A DNA stretch of 31,885 bases from Lachnospiraceae bacterium (lineage in GTDB: Bacteria; Bacillota; Clostridia; Lachnospirales; Lachnospiraceae). Below are positions 1 to 7,788 of the stretch, piece after piece. Both the position numbers and the translations under genes were made by a program. Positions within the stretch are counted from its first letter, which is position 1. Every line of letters starts with the position of its first letter. The notes beneath the pieces were generated by a model. That model was not told the DNA's origin, made no database searches, and saw nothing but the letters and a program-made list of their open reading frames with translations. Location of the stretch: assembly GCA_019421365.1 (NCBI GenBank), contig JAHZFJ010000039.1, positions 1 to 31,885 of the forward strand. Direction: 5' to 3'.

Positions 1-38
1 AGAGTTACAAGTTACTCTGTAACTTCTCACCTTTTTAT

Positions 39-887
39 TCAGTACGGTTCAGGTCGCATACGAAGGCTTGATTTGATTAAATCTCTGATTGTAATTGCAT
101 TCTTACCTTCGACATTAGCATTCCTACATTCCAATCGTACAAGATTCGCAATACCCCTAATCTGCAATTCTGCAGAATCCTCTATTGTAATAATACGTTC
201 ATCCTCTGGTATATAATTTGAAAGTGCGTTAAGGAATGTAGTTTTTCCGGATCCAGTTCCTCCGGATATGAATATATTGTATTTTGCTTTAACTAATATA
301 CGAAGAAAGTCCGCAACCTGTGGTGTTAATGCTCCAAATTCAATTAACCCCTCCATTGTAATAGGTTTTTCAGGGAATTTACGAATCGTAAGGATTGGCC
401 CATCGAGAGCAATTGGTGGTAAAACTACATTTACTCTCGAACCGTCTTGTAATCTAGCGTCCACAATTGGAGATGATTCATTAACAATACGATTTGTTCC
501 TGAGACAATGGTTTGAATTACATCTTGAAGACGACTATCGGACTCAAACTCCTGTTCACACTTTGTAATTCTTCCTTGTCTCTCAATAAAGATATTCTTT
601 GCCCCATTAATCATAATTTCTGTAACAGAAGCATCATCTACTAGTTCTTGCAACACATCTAACCTTCGCAAGGAATTATACAATTCCCTTCTTAATCTCA
701 CCTTCTGTTCAATAGTCATAAATGCGACTTCACCGAAACCTAATATCTCCTGATCGATTAACTTCACTAACTGTTCATCTGCTAACTCCCTTTGAGATGT
801 AACTTGTTTCATTATATTTTGTTTGATTTTAGATTTTATCTCTGATAAAGCATTACCTTCCTCAATTTCTCTTTTTCCCATTGTCAT
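39..887 (-). pseudogene. CpaF/TadA-type secretion ATPase, truncated before Walker B
   Basis: The product resembles the CpaF/TadA hexameric ATPase that powers assembly of Tad/Flp pili at the cytoplasmic membrane. The N-terminal domain and the phosphate-binding Walker A loop GGTGSGKT (about residues 209-216) are intact, followed by the ASP-box-like IITIEDSAELQ stretch and LIKSSLRMRPE. Family members continue here with a D/E-R-I-x-V-G-E-x-R-G Walker B region and about 100 or more further residues. This frame instead reads EPY and stops. Skipping one base restores only E-R before diverging, so this is more than a point frameshift; sequence left of about position 48 does not look like cpaF. The start at 887 has AGGAG eight bases upstream. 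The preceding gene is the TadZ-like protein, 106 bp away. Interruption by an insertion, a deletion, or a misassembled contig end are all possible. Family assignment is firm; the cause of truncation is unknown. Confidence 0.85.
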
Positions 888-993
888 ACCTTTCTCTCCT
901 GAATATCACAGATCTAATTGTAATCTGTACCAATAATGGACTGGCTAAATCTATGCACATGTCAAAAGAAAATCCATGTACTTATCCACAGAG

Positions 994-1995
994 TTAGCTA
1001 GTTATTAACGGTTCTATGTACATATCCAGTTGATTTTCCCTAAAGATAATATCTTGAAAGTCCTTTGTATGAAATTGGTTTGTATCTATAAACGGTAGCT
1101 CTTTAACTTCCTCTTTTCTAATAATTCCTTTTGCCGTAAGCATATCTAATAGCAACGAATTCTCTGTATTATAACGCTCTAGATTAGCCTGCTCTATATA
1201 GATGGAATTTGACTTAATTAGTATCTCCTCTTCTACGGAAGTAATTTGCTTCATACATATGACCACCCTAGTACAACCTAATGCCTCTTTTGCCTCCTTA
1301 ATTATGTGATTTATATCCTTAGCCTCCATAGAGAATACATCTGAGTAATGATCTACCTGTGGAATATATAATATATTCCCCACCATTCTATAGGTCTGTT
1401 GTGTATTTAGAACAAGCTTTTCTCCTTGACGGTAATAATATAGAATATCACTCAATCCCATCTGATGCTCTGTCCACAGAATCTTCTCCAAACAACTAAA
1501 TGGATTGAGATTTAAATATAATGTCTTTTCCTCTTTACTTACATGCTTAGCAATTGCTAATGCAATAACTGCTGCACTAATAGAACCTGTGGGTGACAAA
1601 ATACTTATGATCTGATTATCTAATTCTTCCATTCTTTTTTCTTGTCTACCACCAGCTACTAATCTTTCATTAATACTATGGAGTATATTCTTTGCTGACT
1701 GATATCTATAAATCTCATCTAGCCCATTAACATGATCCATCTCCTCAACAAGCACGATAGTAAGTATACCTAACCTAATAAGATCTTCTTTCACCAAAGA
1801 ACTTACGGATTGACTTATGATAGCGATACTTATTCTGTTCTTACGGATATACACAAGAAACATCTCCACATCTGTAAAGACTTGAATTGCACTGATATCG
1901 GTACTGTTCGTTCTAATATATCTAGATAATGCTGCTGCATAGGTAGCATCATTATCTAGAATAACAAAACACTTAGTGATATAATTCACCTCCAA
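994..1995 (-). CDS. TadZ/CpaE-like pilus assembly protein with degenerate P-loop
   Basis: The position between a prepilin peptidase and a CpaF ATPase, and a two-part architecture, point to TadZ/CpaE, the polar localisation factor of Tad pili. Residues about 8-90 look like a receiver-like alpha/beta domain (FVILDND start). Residues about 130-300 resemble a MinD/ParA-type fold. The expected Walker A lysines are missing: the loop reads SPTGSISAA (about 134-142), so nucleotide binding is doubtful, as in many Firmicutes homologues. The start is unclear. TTG at 1995 and GTG at 1989 are in frame but overlap the strong GGAGGTG ribosome site itself. At ideal spacing from that site there is only an ATC codon (1980-1978). 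The gene overlaps the end of the peptidase gene by about 20 bp, suggesting translational coupling. Confidence 0.75.
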   Translation of the reverse strand: MEVNYITKCFVILDNDATYAAALSRYIRTNSTDISAIQVFTDVEMFLVYIRKNRISIAIISQSVSSLVKEDLIRLGILTIVLVEEMDHVNGLDEIYRYQSAKNILHSINERLVAGGRQEKRMEELDNQIISILSPTGSISAAVIALAIAKHVSKEEKTLYLNLNPFSCLEKILWTEHQMGLSDILYYYRQGEKLVLNTQQTYRMVGNILYIPQVDHYSDVFSMEAKDINHIIKEAKEALGCTRVVICMKQITSVEEEILIKSNSIYIEQANLERYNTENSLLLDMLTAKGIIRKEEVKELPFIDTNQFHTKDFQDIIFRENQLDMYIEPLITS

Positions 1996-2524
1996 TTATA
2001 ATAATTGTGCTTAACAAAATAGGGAAAGAAAAATGAATTACATTTTTCTTCTTAATTGAGATACTACTATAGGGAACAATTTTTTTGAGATAAAACGATC
2101 CGGTAATATATTCTGCAAGAGACTGCAGTTGAACACGAAAGATATTATGACGAAATAACTTAACTATAGAAAAAACACCACCTATTATGAATGCCACAAC
2201 AATCACTTGTATCCCTTGTTTCATTCCAAGAAAACAACTAATCACTGCAAACAGCTTAATATCTCCTGCACCAATAGCACGAATATAATAGATCGGTAAA
2301 AAAACAATACAAATCAAAAACAAAATACCAAAACAATTTAATACGGATAAAAAGGACCCACTAAGAAATTGAAAATAAAAACTGAGAACCAAACCACTCA
2401 GAATAAGTTTGTTTGGAATTCGATATGTCTTAACATCAGACACTGTAGCAAGTAGTAACAGAATTATAAGAACTGTAAATTTAACTATACGATAACCACC
2501 TCCAAGGTAGTTTCCTATATGCAT
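1973..2524 (-). CDS. Type IV prepilin peptidase (TadV/CpaA, A24 family)
   Basis: A short multi-membrane aspartyl protease that removes leader peptides from Flp-type prepilins. Visible hallmarks are the first catalytic aspartate in SDVKTYRIPN and the second in the conserved GxGD motif (AIGAGDIKLF), each beside a hydrophobic segment. About six membrane segments fit the small TadV/CpaA class, which lacks the N-terminal methylase domain. The frame is open to 2566, but that upstream TTG is the -35 box of a good sigma-A promoter, so initiation must be lower. ATG at 2524 is the only canonical candidate. It would leave a leader of under 10 nt and lies upstream of a strong GGAGG at 2499-2503. The codon best placed after that site is ATA (2488-2486), which would give an N-terminus (x)VKFTVLI typical of the family. 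First gene of the Tad block. Confidence 0.8.
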   Translation of the reverse strand: MHIGNYLGGGYRIVKFTVLIILLLLATVSDVKTYRIPNKLILSGLVLSFYFQFLSGSFLSVLNCFGILFLICIVFLPIYYIRAIGAGDIKLFAVISCFLGMKQGIQVIVVAFIIGGVFSIVKLFRHNIFRVQLQSLAEYITGSFYLKKIVPYSSISIKKKNVIHFSFPILLSTIIIIGGELYH

Positions 2525-2537
2525 CTCTATGTTCCAT

Positions 2538-2566
2538 ATATTACCTTTAATTTTTTTATTTGTCAA
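2538..2566 (-). promoter_or_regulatory. Sigma-A promoter of the Tad locus
   Basis: On the minus strand, TTGACA (2566-2561) is separated by 17 bp from TAATAT (2543-2538). Predicted transcription start is near 2530, just upstream of the peptidase ATG at 2524. The perfect -35 and correct spacing make this convincing by inspection only. Confidence 0.65.
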
Positions 2567-2661
2567 CTATTTTTTACAATTTCTTTCATAATATAATGTA
2601 TACTTTCCAATATAGTCGTAAATACATACTTCTATGACAAAGTATCCATACATAACAATGC

Positions 2662-2697
2662 GTAGGCCAACATCTCCATCTAAAGTCGTTGACCTAC
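2662..2697. other. Hairpin downstream of bofA
   Basis: Ten-base arms GTAGGCCAAC (2662-2671) and GTTGACCTAC (2688-2697) pair with one mismatch or wobble around a 16-nt loop. It lies 10 bp after the bofA stop codon. There is no T tract on either side, so it may be a weak terminator or a 3'-end stabilising structure. Confidence 0.5.
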
Positions 2698-2707
2698 TTC
2701 CATGTCC

Positions 2708-2983
2708 CTAACCCCTAACATTATAATAAATCATAATAGCATATAACATTAATATGCCAGGCATACCTAGCAGACCAATAGATGCTATATTAATCTCGTT
2801 TATTCCTGGTACTTGTTTTACCCCAAAGTTTACTAGAACACTATTAATACAGTATAACAAAACTACGCCTAGCAAAGCACGAAATGCAAAGTTAACAAGC
2901 CACTCAATTTTCTTAAAGAAAATGGCTAATACTATAACTAATAAACAAATTCCTATTATAATTATATAAGTAATTTCTTTCAT
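2708..2983 (-). CDS. bofA: BofA-like inhibitor of pro-sigma-K processing
   Basis: A small integral membrane protein (91 aa from the chosen start) of the BofA family, which in Bacillus holds the SpoIVFB protease inactive in the outer forespore membrane until pro-sigma-K should be cleaved. Two or three hydrophobic segments are seen: TYIIIIGICLLVIVLAIFF, a central FRALLGVVLLYCI, and the C-terminal family signature INIASIGLLGMPGILMLYAI. The start is ATG at 2983: GGAGG stands five bases upstream, and the in-frame TTG further up is part of that ribosome site. It is divergent from a yaaL-like gene; yaaL and bofA are neighbours in Bacillus too, which supports both calls. Regulation is not visible here; no clear sigma-E promoter was recognised. 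Confidence 0.85.
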   Translation of the reverse strand: MKEITYIIIIGICLLVIVLAIFFKKIEWLVNFAFRALLGVVLLYCINSVLVNFGVKQVPGINEINIASIGLLGMPGILMLYAIMIYYNVRG

Positions 2984-3141
2984 AACTACCTCCAATACAT
3001 TAAAAACAAGTCCTCATACTTAAATATATAGGTTTTTTCCAAATTTATTCAAATAATTAGTATAAAATTACAATTAAAATACTATAATATATAGAGTAGT
3101 AATTTACTCATTTATCATGTCCTTTAAAGGTAGGTGTAAAA

Positions 3142-3372
3142 TTGAAAAAGAAATCGAAATTCAGACAAAAAGAAGAAGAGTTACTGCTTCTTGAGATTAG
3201 TAAAGCAAAATTAGCGTTAGAGTCTGCATATTCTAATTTTGAGAATGTTGTTGATCCTGATTTGATAGATTGCTACATCTATGAAGTAAATGCAGTACAA
3301 AAAAGGTACAAGTATCTGTTAAAGCAAGCAAAACTATTATCAGACGAAGATATGGCAGAACAAATTATATAA
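3142..3372 (+). CDS. YaaL-like protein (DUF2508)
   Basis: A 76-residue charged, helical protein with a Lys-rich N-terminus (KKKSKFRQKEEELLLLEI) followed by a helix pattern typical of the DUF2508/YaaL family: LxxAYSNFENVVDPDLIDCYIYEVNAVQKRYKYLL. Function is not established in any organism I know. The start is TTG at 3142, with AAAGGTAGGTG just upstream; no ATG is available. Its placement back-to-back with bofA matches the recR-yaaL-bofA neighbourhood of Bacillus. A strong bidirectional terminator follows directly. Confidence 0.75.
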   Translation: MKKKSKFRQKEEELLLLEISKAKLALESAYSNFENVVDPDLIDCYIYEVNAVQKRYKYLLKQAKLLSDEDMAEQII

Positions 3373-3381
3373 ATAAATCCG

Positions 3382-3413
3382 AAAGAGCCTTGGACAAGTA
3401 TCCAAGGCTCTTT
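3382..3413. terminator. Bidirectional terminator between yaaL-like gene and alpha-amylase
   Basis: A 13-bp perfect stem, AAAGAGCCTTGGA (3382-3394) with its complement (3401-3413), and a 6-nt loop. The A-rich and T-rich ends of the stem serve as U-tracts in both directions, ending the yaaL-like transcript (plus) and the long maltodextrin operon (minus). Confidence 0.85.
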
Positions 3414-3479
3414 CTTAGCATACATATTTTATTCAAAGAGACAGTATAGTCCCAAGAATAACAACGAAAAAGAACTTTA

Positions 3480-5249
3480 TTATTTCAATACCACAATGGA
3501 ATAAGGGGGCATAGTTAATACATCCCCACCAAGCGTAACCGCAGCTCCATTGGTAGATAAATAACCGCGAATCTCTTCTATATTGATATCTGTATCTGTT
3601 AACTTAACTTCTACTTCTTCTTCAGATAGATTATATAAAATAGCAATGCTACTATCTTCATAACTTCTTGTAATCGCAGCAATATCTCCTTGATTAAGTC
3701 TATCAATTACCTGCGTTGTCCCCCTGGCTATCTCAGGATTCTCATTTCTAAGGCGTACTGCACGCTTATAATAATTATAGATTGACATTGGATCATCTAC
3801 CTGATCCTCATAGGTTCCAAAGTTATGCGTCACTGCTTCCATATCCTCCGGTCCGAATGTCATACCTGTAAGATTTGTAGTTGACCAATACATTGGTGCA
3901 CGCTTGTTTTCGTCACGTCCACTACCGCTCATTCCAAGCTCTTCTCCATAGTAGATAAAGCTGTTTCCTGCCATCATGAGATTCATTCCCGCTGCCATCT
4001 TAATCTTATCTTCATCATAATTAAAATAGCCTGCAGCTCTAGCTGTATCATGATTCGTAAAGAATGATGCATCGATTGCATTCTCATTAAAAGATTTGAA
4101 CTTATCTTGCACCGTTACCATCGCTCTACCAAAACTACTTCCTGAATTGTTATCACCAGTGTAATTAAGGGTTGTTACAATCTTTCCTTGTTCCTGTGCA
4201 AAAGGAAAATTAAACAGACTATCAATACCACTTTGATAATACTGGGACATAGTTCCGAAAGAATCCCAAACTTCTGCCACCAAATAGTTATCCGAATTTA
4301 TTCCTTTTACATAGTCAGTAACCCATTTTAATACTTCTACATTCTTTTCTGTATTACCAGAATAGAATTCTTTTGCCGCATCAAGACGGAATCCACCAAC
4401 TCCCATATCAAGCCAATACTTCATAATATCCTCAAAATCTGATCTTAAGTTCATATCAGCCAGATTTAAGTCCGGCATCTGATCCCAAAAAACAGCTTCA
4501 TAGTACCAATCCCCTTGTCCTGTGGAGTAATAAGCCCCCTGATTAGGTTTTCCTTCAACAAAATTATAGTACTTACAATATGGATTGTGCTCTCTACAAA
4601 GCTCTTTATGCGTACAAGTTTCTTGTCCACATGGTTCAATTCCTAAGCTCTTTACAGCAGACTTAAACCATTCATTCTGAGTTGAAGTGTGATTGATTAC
4701 GAAGTCTATAATAACCTTAATTCCACGCTTATCACATTCAGCTATTAAGTTCTTAAAATCTTCTAGGTCTCCATACTCTGGATCAATATCATAGTAATCA
4801 GCTACATCATACTTATGATATGTTGTTGATGGCATAATTGGCATTAACCATATGCCGTTGATACCTAAATCTGTATCAGTTGTATCATCACCATCATTAA
4901 GGTAATCTAACTTAGTGATTAACCCATTTATATCCCCTATTCCATCTCCGTCGCTATCATAATAGGAATAAAGGAATACCTCATAAAAGGTTCTATAGAT
5001 ATCTTCAATTACATTCAAATCTTGATTATATGTATATTCTACGTACTTACTTTGTTCTTCTGAAGTTTCCTCTTTTACTGCCTCATCAGCCTGCGCTTCA
5101 GAATCACCGTTATTAACTGTATTATCTTGTATGCTACTTACATCTGTATCTCCCACATTAGTTGCATTCTCTTTTGATTTTGGGAAGCAACTACTACATA
5201 CTAACATACAAATTATAAGCACCACGGATAATATTTTCTTACTTTTCAT
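3480..5249 (-). CDS. Secreted GH13 alpha-amylase lipoprotein
   Basis: An extracellular endo-acting alpha-1,4-glucan hydrolase anchored to the membrane. Residues 1-21 form a lipoprotein signal ending in VCSSC (C21, possibly C18 modified), followed by an acidic Asn/Asp/Glu-rich linker to about residue 68. The GH13 barrel shows region I (IIDFVINHTS), the nucleophile D290 in GGFRLDAAKEF, the acid/base E326 in LVAEVWDS and D401 in FFTNHDTAR. A calcium-loop-like YDSDGDGIGD segment lies near residues 98-107. An insert in domain B carries four cysteines, C207, C212, C218 and C225. A small beta C-domain ends the protein. As last gene of the malQ-glgP-malEFG operon, 138 bp after malG, it supplies maltodextrins to the importer. 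Exact linkage and product specificity cannot be read from sequence. Confidence 0.93.
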   Translation of the reverse strand: MKSKKILSVVLIICMLVCSSCFPKSKENATNVGDTDVSSIQDNTVNNGDSEAQADEAVKEETSEEQSKYVEYTYNQDLNVIEDIYRTFYEVFLYSYYDSDGDGIGDINGLITKLDYLNDGDDTTDTDLGINGIWLMPIMPSTTYHKYDVADYYDIDPEYGDLEDFKNLIAECDKRGIKVIIDFVINHTSTQNEWFKSAVKSLGIEPCGQETCTHKELCREHNPYCKYYNFVEGKPNQGAYYSTGQGDWYYEAVFWDQMPDLNLADMNLRSDFEDIMKYWLDMGVGGFRLDAAKEFYSGNTEKNVEVLKWVTDYVKGINSDNYLVAEVWDSFGTMSQYYQSGIDSLFNFPFAQEQGKIVTTLNYTGDNNSGSSFGRAMVTVQDKFKSFNENAIDASFFTNHDTARAAGYFNYDEDKIKMAAGMNLMMAGNSFIYYGEELGMSGSGRDENKRAPMYWSTTNLTGMTFGPEDMEAVTHNFGTYEDQVDDPMSIYNYYKRAVRLRNENPEIARGTTQVIDRLNQGDIAAITRSYEDSSIAILYNLSEEEVEVKLTDTDINIEEIRGYLSTNGAAVTLGGDVLTMPPYSIVVLK

Positions 5250-5328
5250 AAATACCTATGCCCCTTCTCCTTGCGTTTTTAACAGGCAATTGAAAAACTC
5301 TTAAAATTAAACTTATTCTTAATAGATA

Positions 5329-5363
5329 AGGCTGGCAAAAGACTTTCATCTCTCTGCCAGCCT
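5329..5363 (-). other. Hairpin in the malG-amylase spacer
   Basis: Nine-base perfect GC-rich arms AGGCTGGCA (5329-5337) and TGCCAGCCT (5355-5363) with a 17-nt loop. On the minus strand it lies 25 bp after the malG-like stop codon and is not followed by a U-run. It could be a partial terminator, or a processing or 3'-stability element that lowers amylase expression relative to the transporter. Confidence 0.6.
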
Positions 5364-5387
5364 CAAAGCATTCTAATCTTATCAAGC

Positions 5388-6251
5388 TTAACCTTTTACA
5401 GAACCACCTGTAGCTCCCTCTACATAATACTTCTGCATAGCAATAAACAGTGCTGCGATTGGTATTGATACAAGAACAGATCCTGCCGCATATCTCGTGA
5501 ACCATTGATTAATAAATTCTCTCTCTAACATCTTGAATAATCCAAGTGCTACTGTGTACTTATCATAGTTATCACCCATGATAACACTAACGAAGATATA
5601 ATCTAACCATGGACCCATGAAACTTGTTAATACTGTATATACAATGATAGATTTTGATAATGGTATGGTTAACTTGGTAAATACCTGCCACTTCGTTGCA
5701 CCATCGATCCAAGCAGCCTCATCAATTGCTTTTGGTACGGTATCAAAGAATCCCTTAGCAACATAAAACCCAAGGCCTGCTCCACCTGAATATACTAGTA
5801 CCAATGCGAATAATGATTGAGTTAAACCGATACCCTTTAAGATATAGTATACTGCGATCATTGACATGAATCCTGGGAACATACCAAGAATAAGCGCAAT
5901 ATTCATTAATGGTTTTCTCATCTTAAATCTTAATCTTGACATTACATATGAAGTAGCTAATACATAGAATGTTGAGATTAAGCAAGAACACACTGCTACT
6001 ATGAAAGTGTTTGCAAACCATTTTGCAAAGTAGAACTGATTTGTATCTGTAAACAATCTCTTATAGTTATCAAGTGTATATCCTTTTGGAAAAAAATAAG
6101 ATGTATATGTACCTGTCTCAGCACGGAATGAAGTTAATACAACCCATACGATAGGCACTAACCAAATAACCGATAAAACAATGAGGACAAGATACGAGAA
6201 AAAATTTGCTGTCTTTTTTGACTGTGACATTGATCTAGTTTTTTTACTCAT
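5388..6251 (-). CDS. Maltodextrin ABC transporter permease, MalG-like
   Basis: Inner-membrane permease subunit of an alpha-glucan importer, 287 aa with six predicted membrane helices. The cytoplasmic EAA loop that contacts the ATPase reads EAAWIDGATKWQVFTKLTIP (about residues 179-198). The C-terminus YYVEGATGGSVKG is the signature ending of MalG proteins. The start ATG overlaps the malF stop (TAATG), and a GGAGG lies upstream inside the malF gene, so translation is coupled. It pairs with the MalF-like subunit. No ATPase gene is in the operon. Confidence 0.93.
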   Translation of the reverse strand: MSKKTRSMSQSKKTANFFSYLVLIVLSVIWLVPIVWVVLTSFRAETGTYTSYFFPKGYTLDNYKRLFTDTNQFYFAKWFANTFIVAVCSCLISTFYVLATSYVMSRLRFKMRKPLMNIALILGMFPGFMSMIAVYYILKGIGLTQSLFALVLVYSGGAGLGFYVAKGFFDTVPKAIDEAAWIDGATKWQVFTKLTIPLSKSIIVYTVLTSFMGPWLDYIFVSVIMGDNYDKYTVALGLFKMLEREFINQWFTRYAAGSVLVSIPIAALFIAMQKYYVEGATGGSVKG

Positions 6252-7627
6252 TATTGGAAATCCTCCTCACTCTTATAGGCTGATGTTCTCCTATATGCAA
6301 TTAATGAAACGACCGCCGAAAGAACAAATACTAAAATGCCGATTGTTGCAGCAAAGGAATAATCCTTGCGGTTAACTGTTAACTTATACAGCCAAGTAAC
6401 AAGCAAATCGGTCTTACCCGCTTGATAATAATCCAGCGATGATGGCCCGCCTCCCGATAACAAGAATATAACATTGAAGTTATTAATGTTACCTATAAAC
6501 TGCTGAATTAGATATGGACCTGTAACAAATAATACATATGGTAATGTAATCTTTACAAACATAGCGATTGGTGATGCCCCATCAATCTTAGCTGATTCAT
6601 AGATGTCTTCTGGAATATTCATAAGTACCCCAGTAGTAATCAACATAGTATATGGAACACCAATCCACAAGTTAACTACGAGCACTGTGACTCTTGCCCA
6701 AGTTGTTTGTGTTAAGAAAGGAATATATGAAGATATTAAGCCTGCACTTTGCAACATACCATTAATAGGCCCTTTGTCTGCAAGCATATTTTTCATAATT
6801 AATAACGATACGAATTGTGGTACTGCGATAGATAAAACGAAAATTGTTCTCCACAACCCTTTAAATTTAACACCTTTACGGTTAATGAGCATTGCTAGCA
6901 ACATACCAAAGATATAGTTGAGTCCTGTAGCAAATATTGCCCATATAATTGTCCAACCAAATACTGGCCAGAATGTTTTGGTAATTGTTTGTCCCGAGAA
7001 TAATACTGTTTTAAAATTAGCAAACCCTACCCAAGTAAAAAGATTTCCTGGTGGCTGATGACCATTATCAAAGTTGGTAAATGCAATCAAAATCATGAAT
7101 ACCAACGGTAATATTGTAAATAATAAAACCCCCATCATAGGGAAAAATAATAATGTCTTATGTAACTTAGAATCAAAATGATCTTTGATATCGCTAATAA
7201 AAGAAGGTAATTTTTCTCCTTTTTCTTTTATTTTTTGCGCTTCAAAAGCAGCTTTTACGTTTGCCTTCCACGCAATAAAAAATGCCGCTATGATAAACAA
7301 TGCAACAACTCCATAAAGTAACATTAACATAGAGTTATCACCTGGAACTATCTTCACATAAGGTGGTTCAGACAAAACAACCTGTTCTTGTGTCTTTGTT
7401 CCAAGATTTTGTAGCCCTGATATCCCCGCTACACCTGCCATAACCATATAGAAAATAAACCCAAGTTCCATTGAAAGGAATATTAAACCTTTGATGATTT
7501 GACCCCTAACAAGGTTTGATAAACCCATGATGAAAAACGATAATTTAGTGAAGATATCGCCCTCCTTAAACGCGCGGCCAATGAACTTAAAGATATTTTC
7601 AGATTTAACTTTACTATTCTTGTTCAC
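6251..7627 (-). CDS. Maltodextrin ABC transporter permease, MalF-like
   Basis: Permease subunit, 458 aa, partner of the MalG-like protein. It has an extra N-terminal segment with two membrane spans (residues about 15-75, LVRGQIIKGLIFLSMELGF) and a further span near 105-120 before the core six-helix permease, an arrangement seen in MdxF-type Firmicutes proteins. The EAA loop reads YESAKIDGASPIAMFVKITL. The start is GTG at 7627, with GGGAGG nine bases upstream. The gene lies 161 bp after malE, the spacer holding a strong hairpin. Substrate is inferred from the adjacent malQ, glgP and amylase genes. Confidence 0.92.
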   Translation of the reverse strand: MNKNSKVKSENIFKFIGRAFKEGDIFTKLSFFIMGLSNLVRGQIIKGLIFLSMELGFIFYMVMAGVAGISGLQNLGTKTQEQVVLSEPPYVKIVPGDNSMLMLLYGVVALFIIAAFFIAWKANVKAAFEAQKIKEKGEKLPSFISDIKDHFDSKLHKTLLFFPMMGVLLFTILPLVFMILIAFTNFDNGHQPPGNLFTWVGFANFKTVLFSGQTITKTFWPVFGWTIIWAIFATGLNYIFGMLLAMLINRKGVKFKGLWRTIFVLSIAVPQFVSLLIMKNMLADKGPINGMLQSAGLISSYIPFLTQTTWARVTVLVVNLWIGVPYTMLITTGVLMNIPEDIYESAKIDGASPIAMFVKITLPYVLFVTGPYLIQQFIGNINNFNVIFLLSGGGPSSLDYYQAGKTDLLVTWLYKLTVNRKDYSFAATIGILVFVLSAVVSLIAYRRTSAYKSEEDFQ

Positions 7628-7686
7628 AACTGTGCCTCCCTTATCTCTTGATAAAATATGCTATGCTAAATAGACTTTTTATTATA

Positions 7687-7721
7687 ATCAAGTACCCGCT
7701 AAAACTTAACGGGTACTTGAT
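7687..7721 (-). terminator. Intercistronic hairpin between malE-like and malF-like genes
   Basis: Perfect 12-bp arms ATCAAGTACCCG (7687-7698) and CGGGTACTTGAT (7710-7721) around an 11-nt loop. On the minus strand it is followed by TTATAATAAAAAG, a poor U-tract, so partial termination or 3'-end protection of the malE message is more likely than full termination. It would give more binding protein than permease, as in the E. coli malE-malF spacer. Confidence 0.75.
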
Positions 7722-7788
7722 TTAGGATACTTATTAAACTAACTGCTTGAATTCCGTCTGCCCGGAATGTCATTCGTTACAATCAGAA

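Noticed and set aside
1..48. 5' end of a group II intron interrupting cpaF
   Set aside because: A GGTGAGAAG occurs after the break, but the usual GTGYG start and following domain sequence are not recognisable in so few bases.
5239..5505. An 88-codon frame on the minus strand between malG and amylase
   Set aside because: It overlaps the malG 3' end in another frame, has a low-complexity, Cys/Arg-rich unlikely composition and spans the spacer hairpin; no ribosome site.
6603..6917. A 104-codon plus-strand frame inside the malF-like gene
   Set aside because: It is antisense to a well-conserved permease region and lacks a ribosome site.
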